This document shows, piece after piece, positions 52,926 to 64,000 of a stretch of 64,000 nucleotides of DNA. The stretch comes from Mya arenaria (taxonomy: Eukaryota; Mollusca; Bivalvia; Myida; Myidae). Where the stretch lies: positions 13,133,700 through 13,197,699 of the forward strand of contig NC_069130.1 of NCBI RefSeq assembly GCF_026914265.1, given 5' to 3'. A program made the position numbers and the translations under genes. The stretch's first letter is position 1. The number at the start of each line of letters is the position of its first letter. The notes under the pieces are model-generated. The model ran no database searches. It saw nothing but the letters and a program-made list of their open reading frames with translations, and was not told the origin of the DNA.

Positions 52926-55900
52926 CTGAAACAGACAAAAAAGTTTTTGGTATTTAATGTAGAATATATTTACAATTACAGCAAAAAATAAGCTGAATTG
53001 GAAGGAAAATAGGAAATTGACCATATCACCATAAAAGTAAAATACAAGAAAATGTATAAAAATGTTTGAGAATTGTTTCTTTAGCAGCACTGATTTAATG
53101 AATGCTCTGAGCAACAACAACATGAACAAATGCTTTGGTGATACTATTACATAACTGCAGCATGACAAAGAACACAGTAAAATAAAAGTTATATTGGACA
53201 ATCTTGGAGGAGACAAGGAAAATATATTTATCATTATACATAAAAAGTTTTCAACTTAATAGCACATCAAAAAATTCAATAAGTATTTTGGATTAATGAA
53301 CATACAGTTGAATACTAAATATTAGGGATGGCAACGAGTAGTAAAATTAATACTAGAGTACTCGGACGATCGTTCGATAGAGTACTCGGGTACTCGATTA
53401 CTCAGAAAAATTGAATATGTGTTCGCAAAGACAAGATTGTGTATACATGTATCGTCAATGACGTATATTGTGCGTTGGTCGTATTATTGGTCATTTTCAC
53501 CTTTAAAGTAAACTTTCATTACGTATTTTTACTATTTTAACAAAAAATGATATTAAAAGAAAACAAATGTTGTATCAGGCTTTAATTTTGTCTTATTCGT
53601 TTCATTTTATACAAGTATGCACTGCGGAAATGAACAACAATCAGAATTACAATGAACGAAAATTTATAATAGCATACATAAAAATAGTGAACTAAATTCA
53701 ATACGAAGTTCAGTTGTTGAGTTGTTAACTCTACAATTTTTATTTTTTTTAAATGATAGATTTTCGTACTGTGTAATTGTTGTTTACCTCATTAATATTC
53801 ATAATTCTTGATTTAATATCAACCAATCAATTGTGATAATCATTGCAAAAATAGTTAAAATACGCCCATTAAGAAATCAATTCTCGTAACGGTCTCTAAT
53901 TGAGATAAAATAGAATAGTGTAGGTGAAAGTACCGCTATCAAAACTTCGCTAATTGACATCAGTGCTAATTTGAAATAGGGGTCCTTTGTTGACAGTTTG
54001 CAACTATCACAACAACTGTCAACTAATTGATTGAGGTCAATTGTGTATATAGCGGGGATTAGAGGGACCGTTAATTGTCCTCTTGGCAACTAACCAGATC
54101 TGATATTTTGTCTTTAAATCGTGTATTTGGTGATTTTTATAGATTTTTTTATTTTTTTTTCCGAGTACTCGAGTAGTGATTTGGTACTCGAGTACTCGGA
54201 CGTTCGATCGAGTACTCGGATACTCGTTGCCATCCCTACTAAATATTTATGATTAACAATATGGTGGTACAGGTTGTACCATTGGAAATATTTGGCGTAA
54301 CTTTTCACTAGCATAAAAGTAACAGAATACTATCCCTTGCTGAATAAAAACACCAACGGTATAAATAATTACCTCAAGGAATGGATATGTTATGCCAACA
54401 ATAGCGTTGGCCGCCCAGTTAACAACAACGCCGATACTGACTGCTGCTGATCTTGGACCTTGGGAAAACAGCTCCGCAGTGAAAAACCATGGAATTGCAC
54501 CTGCAGTGGAGGCGGAATACATGCATTATGGTTTTAAATTGACACAGGCCTAGAAATAATAATCTGAAGTTTGTAATGCACATTTAAAAAAAGAGGGAGC
54601 AGGGTTTTTTGGGTTTTTTTAAAGTTGTTTTTTTTTAAGAGTTGTTTTCATTATTATGGCCTTAAATTGATACATATGATTTATATAAAACAATAGGCAT
54701 TTATGAGAATGATCTCAAAATAATTTAATGGAAACATTTCTCAAAATCATTATTTTTTGCAATAAATATGGCTATTTGCTTGAAAACCAGTAGGCAGTAC
54801 CTGAAATGAATTAATGTCTATGGAAACAATTTCAAAATTGGTCTAAGCCATTTAATCCTGCTTTGTGCATGAATCTGGTGTACTCACCCAGACCCCCAGC
54901 TGTTTTTCAGAATTGCCTATCAGCTATTAGAACACTTGAAAACATTTCAACGTTTTATAGTTACTTTTCTTTACTCAGCAAATTGAATCTTCTGAATCAA
55001 CAAGCTAAATTTGACACTACAACAAGCCAAAAGTTAGCCATAGGTATATTTCAAACTCAACCACTGAATCTTAATTTATTGTGTGTCCTTTATATGCTAT
55101 TAGTGGTATTAAGTTTTTTTGCCTTGATTTTTCTTGTATTTTTTTGCCTGCGTCCTACGAAAGCATCATATACACAATGATTTACTGTAAGTAATACACA
55201 GTTACATTATATTTACCTGGCCCTGTTGCGAATGATATAATGTATCCTATCACAGCAACCACACATATTATACCCAGCCATGTGTGCTTGTCATATTGCT
55301 GGAAATAAAAGAAAAAAGGGTGTGACTGACAGATGGAAGGATGCACGAATGCACCAAAATTTATGGTTTGGAACAGTGAAAATATCGAAGTGATTTTTAG
55401 CTTGCTTTCAGCAAATGGGCCCCGGGGTGCGGAAGCATTTGGCGGATTTTACCAGCAGTTTGTCCACGCAGAGCGGGGATTTTACTCGGGTTGGCTGGAC
55501 CAAAAGTAAAGTCCCCGCTATACCCCGGGTCTGGGGGAGCCATGGTTACAATTGATTGGTGCATAATGAATATCCAAATGTTAAAAAAGTTCCCTTAATG
55601 CCCATTACTGTGGCTAGTTGTCACCTTAAAATGCAAGAACTCAGTTACGGCTCAATTTCAATACGTGTTCTTGAGTTCTTCTAGGGTGATAATGTGTTGT
55701 TGGTCAAGATTTAGTAACAAATGGTCAAGCTAGAGAGGAGCCTTGTTTAACAGTCAATTTTTTGCACTTAAAGAACCATAACTTAGGAGAGACTGAAACA
55801 AACAGAATGGTTATCAAACTAAACAAAAGCAGTTTTTCCTTAAAACATGCGAGTTACTGGTAGCCTACTTTGGTGGACACTAAATGCCCTTCCACCTTCC

Positions 55901-58900
55901 ACTATGGGTAATCCAAGAAATGACACAATTTTTAAATGGGTGTATAAAAATTGTGTGTATGTGTGTTTTTTTAAATGCAAAAGTACCTACCTCGTATATC
56001 TGTCCTAGAGTGAGTATATAACTGAAGATGAACATTCCTCCCAGCCCAGTGAGATGTAATGTCCGTCGGCCCAGCTTATCCATTATGAGGGCTGATACAA
56101 AGGTCATGGAGGAGTTAACTGCCCCTGTTGCTAAGGTCGCGAACTGGGCACCTTTCTCAGACAACCCTGCAGACTCAAATATACTTGTTGAGTAGTAGAT
56201 CACCTGAAACATAAATAATACTTAAAATTTCAGTACATAATTATATTTTAATTCAAAATACAATCAAATGTTAAGTCAATCAAATCAAATGGTGAGCTCT
56301 AAAGAGTTACTCACCCTGTTGACCTAAACACTTACTCACCCATTTCACCAACAGAGTTACTCACCCATTTCACCTACAGAGTTACTCACCCTCTTGAACT
56401 AAAGACTTACTCACCCATTTCACCTACAGAGTTACTCAACCTGTTGACCTCAAGAGTTACTCACCCTGTTGACCTAAAGACTTACCCACCCTGTTGACCT
56501 AAAGACTTACTCACCCTATTGACCACAATTAAAGTTCACTGTAATAGCTGTAGTACATAAGTAAACGTGCAGTAGGTAGCGGCCAATCTAAGAATCATAA
56601 CGTTGCTAATTAAGACACCGATTAAGAGCAGTGTGCTGATAATAGATTAAAAGAACAACCAAATATCATCTAAAACAAGTACATTTGATGCAGCTATAAT
56701 GATGGCGCCATCTTATTGTTTAAAAGATCAAAAATAAATGCCACTTAGTAGTCTTTAGTCGAAATTAATAACTAAAATTGGCGGTTGTGTACTTAATATT
56801 AGACAAAAGGATTAAGTGCACATTCTACCAAAACCATAGGCTGAGACATAGTAATAGCATAGAATCATAGTAATATCAATTCTTCCATCACAAGCATGGA
56901 AGTTAGATTATAAAAAAAGGAAAATAATGTTGAAATAATAAAGAAATATAGAACCATCTTGCAGTTGTTTATTAGCTTGTTTTATTTTTTTTCAAATTTA
57001 TACTGTTAAATTAGGATTTTTAGGATTAAGTTTACTTCTAAACTTTCATGCTTGTGTCGAAAGCTGCTTCAAGTAGCCAAAAGAATGATGTCCCATTCCT
57101 AGCCTGGATGGAGGTCAGCGGACAAGTTGGTTTTTCTTTGTGCCCATAGCACAAGGCAACATTCTAGGGCAACATCGTGCAAACGCCAATGATGTTTCAC
57201 GTAAGTTAATATACATTTCTTCACAATGGTTGTAAAAATAAATAAAATTTACCTAAGCTTTTAGATGCATTCTACGGTTTCCTTCCATTGTAGAAACCAG
57301 TGTCCATTGGTTTAAACAGTATTTAATTAGATAAGATAAAAAATACAAACATAAAGCATAATCAAACTAGTACAAGTGAAAATGCAAGCTTTAGTACATA
57401 AAGAATGCATAATTTTGGTCGAAATGTATTGATAGAATTGAGAAGAAAGCTTAAAGCTTTAATACAATGCGTCCTTTCTGGAACCAGTGTCCATTTTGAC
57501 ATGCCAAAAGATGGCTCAAACCAATGACCTCTATGATGAGAGACAGACCACCATTCTCTCATGCATGTCTTGTTGCAACATTATTACATATAGATGTAAT
57601 GAACTTACAGCATTAATGCCAGATAGCTGTTGAGACAGATGCATCACAATACAGATAAACAGCGGCTTCCGTAGTTCCTCACTGTTGAATAAATCGCCAA
57701 TCGTGAACTGCAAATATATACAATAAAGAATATTAGTTCACAAAAGTCTGTTTCGTTTACAACTACAAGAGCAAAACTTGTTCAACAACTGGTTCCTTTC
57801 AGTAACAAACAACATTATAATATATACAGTGTACTGTACTTTGTAGACAACAGCCTGCAAAACATATCAATTATAAAGCCCTTTTAGTCCTTTTTTCCTC
57901 AAATTTAATGATACAGTTATTTTTGGTGACCGACAGGATTGTGCTACCTTTTTCCTCACATTTCACTCTCTGAGTCAAAAAAAGGGTAAACCGCGACTAT
58001 TGATGAAGCCCAAGTTGTATGATTAAGAGGCATAACTTGACTGTTGATGAAGCCAGAGTCACATGATAAAGGGGCATAACTGACTATTGATAAAACAAGA
58101 GTTATATGATATAGGGTCATAACTCGACTTTTGATAAAGCCAGAGTTATATGATAAAGGGGCATAACTGACTATTGATAAAGCCAGAGTTATATGATAAA
58201 GGAGCATAACTGACTATTAACAAAGCCAGAGTTATATGATAAAGGGGCATAACTGACTTTTGATAAAGGCAGTGTTATATGATAAAGGGGCATAACTGAC
58301 TAATGATAAAGCCAGAGTTATATGATAAAGGGGCATAACTCGACTTTTGATAAAGCCAGAGTTATATGATAAAGGGGCATAACTGAATATTGATAAAGGC
58401 AGTGTTATATGATAAAGGGGCATAAATGACTAATGATAAAGCCAGTGTTATACAATAAAGTGGCATAACTGACTATTGATAAAGCCAGAGTTACATGATA
58501 AAGGGGCATACCTGACTATTAACAAAGCCAGAGTTATATGATAAAGGGGCATAACTGACTTTTGATAAAAGCAGTGTTATACGATAAAGGGGCATAACTG
58601 ACTATTGATAAAGCCAGTGTTATACAATAAAATGCATAACTGACTATTTATAAAGCCAGAGTTACATGATAAAGGGGCATAACTGACTATTGATAAAGCC
58701 AAAGTTACATGATAAAGGGGCATAACTGACTATTAACAAAGCCAGAGTAATATGATAAAGGGGCATAACTGACTTTTGATAAAGGCAGTGTTATACGATA
58801 AAGGGGCATAAATGACTAATGATAAAGCCAGAGTTATATGATAAAGGGGCATAACTCGACTTTTGATAAAGCCAGAGTTATATGATAAAGGGGCATAACT

Positions 58901-60744
58901 GACTATTAACAAAGCCAGAGTTATATGATAAAGGGGCATAACTGACTTTTGATAAAGGCAGTGTTATACGATAAAGGGGCATAAATGACTAATGATAAAG
59001 CCAGAGTTATATGATAAAGGGGCATAACTCGACTTTTGATAAAGCCAGAGTTATATGATAAAGGGGCATAACTGACTATTAACAAAGCCAGAGTTATATG
59101 ATAAAGGGGCATAACTGACTTGATAAAGGCAGTGTTATATGATAAAGGGGCATAACTGACTAATGATAAAGCCAGAGTTATATGATAAAGGGGCATAACT
59201 CGACTTTTGATAAAGCCAGAGTTATATGATAAAGGGGCATAACTGAATATTGATAAAGGCAGTGTTACATGATAAAGGGGCATAACTGACTATTAACAAA
59301 GCCAGAGTTATATGATAAAGGGGCATAACTGACTTTTGATAAAGGCAGTGTTATACGATAAAGGGGCATAAATGACTAATGATAAAGCCAGAGTTATATG
59401 ATAAAGGGGCATAACTCGACTTTTGATAAAGCCAGAGTTATATGATAAAGGGGCATAACTGACTATTAACAAAGCCAGAGTTATATGATAAAGGGGCATA
59501 ACTGACTTGATAAAGGCAGTGTTATACGATAAAGGGGCATAAATGACTTATGATAAAGCCAGAGTTATATGATAAAGGGGCATAACTCGACTTTTGATAA
59601 AGCCAGAGTTATATGATAAAGGGGCATAACTGACTATTGATAAAGCCAGTGTTATATGATAAAGGGGCATAAATGACTAATGATAAAGCCAGTGTTATAC
59701 AATAAAGTGGCATAACTGACTATTGATAAAGCCAGAGTTACATGATAAAGGGGCATAACTGACTATTAACAAAGCCAGAATTATATCATAAAGGGGCATA
59801 ACTGACTTTTGATAAAGGCAGTGTTATACAATAAAGGATTATAACTCGACCATTGATAAAGCCAGAGTTATACAATAAAGGGGCTTAAGTTGAATATTGA
59901 TAAAGCCAGAGTTATATGATAAAGGGGCATAACTGACTATTGATAAAGCCAGAGTTATATGATAAAGGGGCATAACTGACTTTTGATAAAGCCAGAGTTA
60001 TAAGATAAAGGGGCATAACTGACTATTGATAAAGCCAGTATTATATGATAAAGGGGCATAAATGACTAATGATAAAGCCAGTGTTATACAATAAAGTGGC
60101 ATAACTGACTATTGATAAAGCCAGAGTTATACGATAAAGGGGCATAACTCTCCTATTGATAAAGCCAGAGTTATATGATAAAGGGGCATAACTGACTATT
60201 GATAAAGCCAGAGTTATATGATAAAGGGTCATAACTGTCTATTGATAAAGCCAGAGTTATATGATAAAGGGGCATAACTCGACTATTAATCATGCAAGAG
60301 TTATATGAAAAAGGGTCATAACTGGAATGTTGATAGAGCCAGATTTATATAATAAAGGGTCATAACTGGACTATTGATAAAGCAAGTGTTATACAATAAA
60401 GGATTATAACTCGACCATTGATAAAGCCAGAGTTATACAATAAAGGGGCATAAGTTGAATATTGATAAAGCCAGAGTTATATGATAAAGGGGCATAACCT
60501 CATAAATGATAAAGCCTGAGTTAAATCTACTGAAAAGTATGAAGACCCCAAGGCTACAATAATAATTTCCACTTTTTTCCTTAAAAAAACAAGAACAGAC
60601 AAGCTAATGCACACCCTGCCCTAGGTCAAACGTATGCATGGATAGGCAGTGGTACCTTTGTCATATCTTTGGCAGCTTCTCTTTCTTGAATCATCTCGGA
60701 AATTTCATCATCAACATTTTCAGAATCCCGCAACCACACCAGCG
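52737..60744 (-). CDS. SLC2A: Class I GLUT (SLC2A) facilitative sugar transporter, C-terminal half, 6 exons
   Basis: Exons 60,744-60,656; 57,707-57,609; 56,203-55,991; 55,298-55,217; 54,500-54,373; 52,925-52,737 join in phase to about 266 residues and a TGA. They cover the large cytosolic loop and TM7-TM12. Hallmarks in order: QQLSGINA then VIYYSTSIFE (TM7; the QLS triplet marks glucose-type, non-fructose class I GLUTs), DKLGRRTLHL (motif after TM8), TGPGAIPWFFTAELFSQGPR (TM10), NWAANAIVG (TM11), and KVPETKGRR after TM12. The tail is short and charged, ending DSGDETE. The order and wording are closest to GLUT1/GLUT3. It probably imports glucose at the plasma membrane. The N-terminal exons lie upstream of 64,000; I found none between 60,745 and 64,000. 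Confidence 0.9.
53323..54238. mobile_element. Non-autonomous hAT element with perfect 8-bp target duplication
   Basis: The element begins TAGGGATGGCAACGAGTA and ends TACTCGTTGCCATCCCTA. CTAAATAT is duplicated at 53,315-53,322 and 54,239-54,246. Each end carries about 80 bp of inverted, self-similar GAGTACTCGG motifs. 916 bp, no transposase frame. It lies in the GLUT intron before the last exon. Perfect duplications suggest fairly recent insertion. Confidence 0.88.
54373..54500 (-). CDS. SLC2A: GLUT exon, TM10-TM11
   Basis: 128 bp. Encodes AIPWFFTAELFSQGPRSAAV through NWAANAIVGITYPFLE; donor GAG|GTAATT. Confidence 0.92.
55217..55298 (-). CDS. SLC2A: GLUT exon, TM9-TM10 start
   Basis: 82 bp between TTCCAG and CCAG|GTAAAT. 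Encodes QYDKHTWLGIICVVAVIGYI and ISFATGP. Confidence 0.88.
55420..55550. repeat. GC-rich dispersed repeat fragment
   Basis: A GC-rich island (GGGGATTTTACTCGGG, AGTCCCCGCTATACCCCGGG) inside an AT-rich intron, probably a transposon piece. No border can be set. Confidence 0.35.
55991..56203 (-). CDS. SLC2A: GLUT exon, TM7-TM9
   Basis: 213 bp, 71 codons, VIYYSTSIFESAGLSEKGAQ through LGRRTLHLTGLGG to LTLGQIYE; donor GAG|GTAGGT. Confidence 0.92.
56285..56525. repeat. ~30-bp minisatellite
   Basis: About eight units of GAGTTACTCACCCTGTTGAC with CTAAA/CTACA variants, in a GLUT intron. Confidence 0.85.
57609..57707 (-). CDS. SLC2A: GLUT exon, TM7 start
   Basis: 99 bp, exactly 33 codons, from FTIGDLFNSEELRKPLF to QQLSGINA; donor GCT|GTAAGT. 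Confidence 0.9.
57965..60530. repeat. 43-bp satellite, ~59 units
   Basis: Core AAAGCCAGAGTTATATGATA, AAGGGGCATAACTGACTATT, GAT. Variant units recur in the same order at about 58.73, 58.92 and 59.31 kb: CAGTGTTATACGATAAAGG, then CATAAATGACTAATGAT, then CATAACTCGACTTTTGAT. This shows a higher-order repeat of several units. It lies in the GLUT intron between the first two exons seen. Frames with PLYHITLALSIVSYAPLSYN are artefacts. Confidence 0.93.
60656..60744 (-). CDS. SLC2A: GLUT exon, cytosolic loop
   Basis: 89 bp between TTTTTCAG and AAAG|GTACCA. Encodes LVWLRDSENVDDEISEMIQE and REAAKDMTK, the intracellular helices between TM6 and TM7. The first codon is split with an exon not in the window. 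Confidence 0.85.
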
Positions 60745-60954
60745 CTGAAAAATGAGGTTAAAATTGTTAAAATGCTGTGAATTTGTGATCTTCAAAGATT
60801 GCTTGATTGCAATGAGCTCAACCAAACTTTTTTCAATGAGTCAGTATAAGGTCAGCCATTATTTTTTATGTCTGTTAGATGAAAAAACCAAGAGCGCAAA
60901 GCTAAAGGCTAAAGCTCTTCTTGATTTTTTTACATCGGAATATAGGCAATAATT

Positions 60955-61148
60955 GTTTTTCTTAAAGCAATAGTAACGCTTTTAGCCATAAAACATTAAT
61001 TTTCAAACGTAAATATGAAAACTGCGATCTGCTCTTATGTCAGCAGTTTATATCACTGATTTCCAGATATTTATACAAATCTTGGCTCATCTGAAACCAA
61101 AAAATAAAAAAGTTGCCAAACCAATTAACCTGTGAGAGTGCAGCTTTT
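60955..61148. repeat. Right-half fragment of the AGCTGCACTCTCACAG MITE
   Basis: Shares AAAACATTAATTTTCAAACG and the terminal TGTGAGAGTGCAGCTTTTA with the full copies. Confidence 0.7.
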
Positions 61149-61994
61149 ATTTATTATTTTTAATATTGCAAAATGTTCTTCCCACAAATAAGCTGCTGAT
61201 ACTTATGACACTACCAGCAACAACAACAACACTTAGGCTATGGCCATATTCTTTCAACGCAAATAAAATATAAAAACATAGTATCTACCTGTAAACATCT
61301 CTGCAATATTATATAAGCCAGACCATACAGTATTAAATAATCCCTACTGAGATTATAATCAGCTGCAATTATCAGCAGTAAGTGATCTCTCCGGGAGCCC
61401 TCCAGCCACATTGGGGCTTATCAGGAAATGTTTGCAACTGAGAGGAAAGCTTGTGTCAACATTGGGGGGAATCTGGCATATATTGGGCTTAACGATTGCA
61501 CCTGTCTGTTCAAAGCAACAAAAACAACTAAAGAGCTGTCATGGGCTAAAAGTCATTCCGAATGAGGCGAGTTTTCAGTAGGACAAGTCAAACACCTGAT
61601 TTCAGCCAGTGGTTACAGCAGTAAGGCATCTCAAAACATAGCATCCAATAAGAGCCAGTGACACATATGGGCTGAAAATTACAAATGAAGTGAATCAAGA
61701 AATTTTAACTTACAAATTGTACTTTTTCAACCTGATGGCCAAAGAAACCTGCATAGGAATATATTTTCCACTTTTTCACCATAAAATATTGAAGAGAAAT
61801 ACATTGTTTGACTACACACATAGAGACAAAAATACCATATATATGTGTGTGATTTATAACGGTCTGCATCAGAGCATGATCTGGGGTTCAACATCATGAC
61901 TGTCACACTAGATGTGTGAGACTTGAATGGCTTGTGTCTTATTTGATGTCTATATGTTATAGAGAGTACAGCATTTGAAAGCACATTACTACTC

Positions 61995-62185
61995 GTCTTA
62001 CAGGACAGACGTTCAATGGGGGTCCTAGGTGAGAGCAATAATCTGTTCCATGTTAAAGAACCAGGGTAGCTCTAACCAGGGTTACATTCTGTGTACTATG
62101 GTCCAAAAACCTAAAATGACTAACAATCTTATCGGAGCACTCACCGCATGGGTCTTGAGTGAGTATAAATAAACTCATAACCACC
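61995..62185 (+). mobile_element. SINE family A, body only
   Basis: Matches the body of the 12,328 element (CAATGGGGGTCCTAG, AAAGAACCAGGGTAGCTCTA, ACTAACAATCTTATCGG). The tRNA-like head is missing, so the copy is 5' truncated. Confidence 0.7.
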
Positions 62186-64000
62186 AATGTAAAGACATTT
62201 TGTAGAAAAAACACAAATACTTTAAAATTACTCCAAGCTTGAACGTGATCTTTTCTGAGAACATTTAAACCACATCTCAGCTCATCAAAGTGGGTTTTCG
62301 GACTGTTAGCAAACTGACTGCTAATTAGGCAATGCCAAATGTATTATATGTTTAGTGACATGGTTGGGTTTGACAAATATCTATATTAGGTGTGAAAATG
62401 CTAAATTGATACTTTGTTTCACAAAAAAAAATATGGCAGATTTCACAAAAAAGGCAATTATTTGGCCCATTTGCTTTCATTTATTGTTATTGCATGTCAA
62501 CGTCATATATACAGCAATTGCCTTTCCCAACCCAATAAGAACACCTAATAGAAGTGATTTGTATTAAAATAATGAAAATATTGTGTTAAATAAGGTAAAA
62601 AATGTAAAAATATGCCGATATTTAGGACAAAAAAGACAGAAAATCTTCCCGGTACCAATATACCACTTTTTTGAGGATGCTTTTCAGTAACATCTGGTAA
62701 GTATTTTATTCTTGTCTGTTGAATAATGTTTGCAAGAAATGTTAATTAAAACAATAATATATCTAAAATGATTGCATTTCGTTCGTAATATACTTAAATT
62801 TTCGGTAATTGCGCATGGTGATAACGTTACGGTAATCTGTCCTCGAATTGTTGTGTAACATTAGCAGACATGATCCACTGCTAACTGTTTTAAGCCTAAA
62901 CACACCTTTATTAAATCACTGAAAACAAAGACTACGTGTCGTATAAAACCAGTATTGCATGTAACAAGAAATTGGTCATTCCCGATCATAAAGTTTTTTA
63001 GGTCTAAAAATGTGTTAATGTTACTCAAAATCGATTCTGTCCCATTTTAGCATGACGATAGCACCTTTTCTATTCGTGAATAATTTACACCGACTGAGGG
63101 TTAACATCCGGGTAGCGATTACTTTTATATTGGACTGGTTCACAGTTGACATTGAAATGATAAAAATAGTGGTGAATACCGTTGATAAAAACTTAATCCA
63201 AGTTTGGCTCATTCTGTCCTTCGATGTAACGTTAACATTATGTCACGCTAGCATTAAGACAAGCGCTTAATAAAGCAAGAAAATCGTTGATTTGATGACT
63301 TTCCCAGAGTCAATTATTCGAACATAACAATGTCGTCTGTAAACTATCGTTTGTAAGTATTCATTCATTAGGTACGTAGTTTATATTGAATTCATACCGC
63401 TTTTGTGTTTGATATCGTTATTTATTGGACAGAATTAAGAATTTTTGTGATTATCAATTGACCGTGTTTATCAATCATTTATATAGTTTGTTTTATACTG
63501 TATCAAGCTCAAACAGTCTGTGGTAGGTCTGTATTTTAATTTGTTGTGAAACATTCTGTCCAACTGCTAATGTGACATACTGCTAATGTTACTCATTCTG
63601 TTTTGTGGTAACACTAGCACATACTCGCAATTAGCAATTTATAATATATATGTTTAATATCAAAGGTAATGATAATTGCACCATACTAGAGACATTTATA
63701 TTACCACAACAAAACATTTATGTTTATAGCTTATCTGATCTGATATAAAAAGAAAACCTATGTTTGCAGAAAACATTTTCTGTCTTGTTGTCCAATTAGG
63801 GTTTGTTTCAATAAATTTATTTGAGAAAAACGAAACAATCTTTATTTTTTGTCTGTACAATCTGTTTTATAGATAAATGAACCATTTAGTGCAAGACAAA
63901 ATACTTCTTTGGATCAAAATATTAAAAAAAACAAGTTTTTACCGGCAATATTGTAACACTAGCACAAATGGTATGGTGATACAAAATTCTTTTTTTTATA
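62186..64000. other. AT-rich DNA, no gene recognised
   Basis: Expected to be intron of the GLUT gene or its upstream region. TGCTAATGT-type words recur irregularly around 62.8 and 63.6 kb but form no clear repeat. Confidence 0.4.

Noticed and set aside
57956-60232. Several minus-strand frames with PLYHITLALSIVSYAPLSYN
   Set aside because: Translations of the 43-bp satellite.
63052-63270. 72-aa plus-strand frame with hydrophobic stretches
   Set aside because: No family resemblance, no splice context, and length is compatible with chance in AT-rich DNA.

Overview
The window looks like nuclear DNA of a bivalve mollusc. It has AT-rich introns with GT..AG borders, animal gene families, many non-autonomous DNA transposons and tRNA-derived SINEs, and tandem repeats built on TGACCTTGACCTTTGACC, a pattern I associate with bivalve genomes. 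The phylum is an inference from repeat style and gene content; no marker gene proves it.

Layout. Positions 1-4,990 hold a foldback repeat, a single-exon class A GPCR on the minus strand, and a tandem repeat. Seven minus-strand exons between 18,206 and 4,997 join in phase into the N-terminal half of an MFSD8/CLN7-like lysosomal transporter. It carries an unusually long cytosolic loop, and its introns hold two large minisatellites, two SINEs and nested hAT-like elements. From 19,270 to 29,432 lies a tandem array of fourteen ~715-bp units. Each unit carries tRNA-Asp(GTC) and tRNA-Arg(TCT) on the plus strand and tRNA-Glu(CTC) on the minus strand, 42 full-length tRNA genes in all, followed by a broken fifteenth unit. 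A decayed MULE transposase lies at 30.4-31.2 kb.

From 31,292 to 47,117 a plus-strand gene encodes an RNA-binding protein of about 920 residues. It has a FUS/EWS-like Tyr/Gly/Ser/Gln low-complexity N-terminus, an RGG domain and three U1/matrin-type C2H2 zinc fingers. Two alternative last exons, both exactly 218 bp, decide whether a fourth finger is added. From 60,744 down to 52,737 six minus-strand exons encode the C-terminal half of a class I GLUT sugar transporter; its N-terminal exons must lie beyond 64,000. Its introns hold a 2.5-kb, 43-bp satellite and a hAT-type element with perfect 8-bp target duplications.

I see no operon-like co-regulation between the protein genes. The strongest candidate for a notable system is the homogenised tRNA trio array with its higher-order duplication. 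Next is the low-complexity/RGG/zinc-finger gene with its matched alternative ends. All exon joins were made by eye from splice signals, reading phase and family resemblance; no alignment was run.
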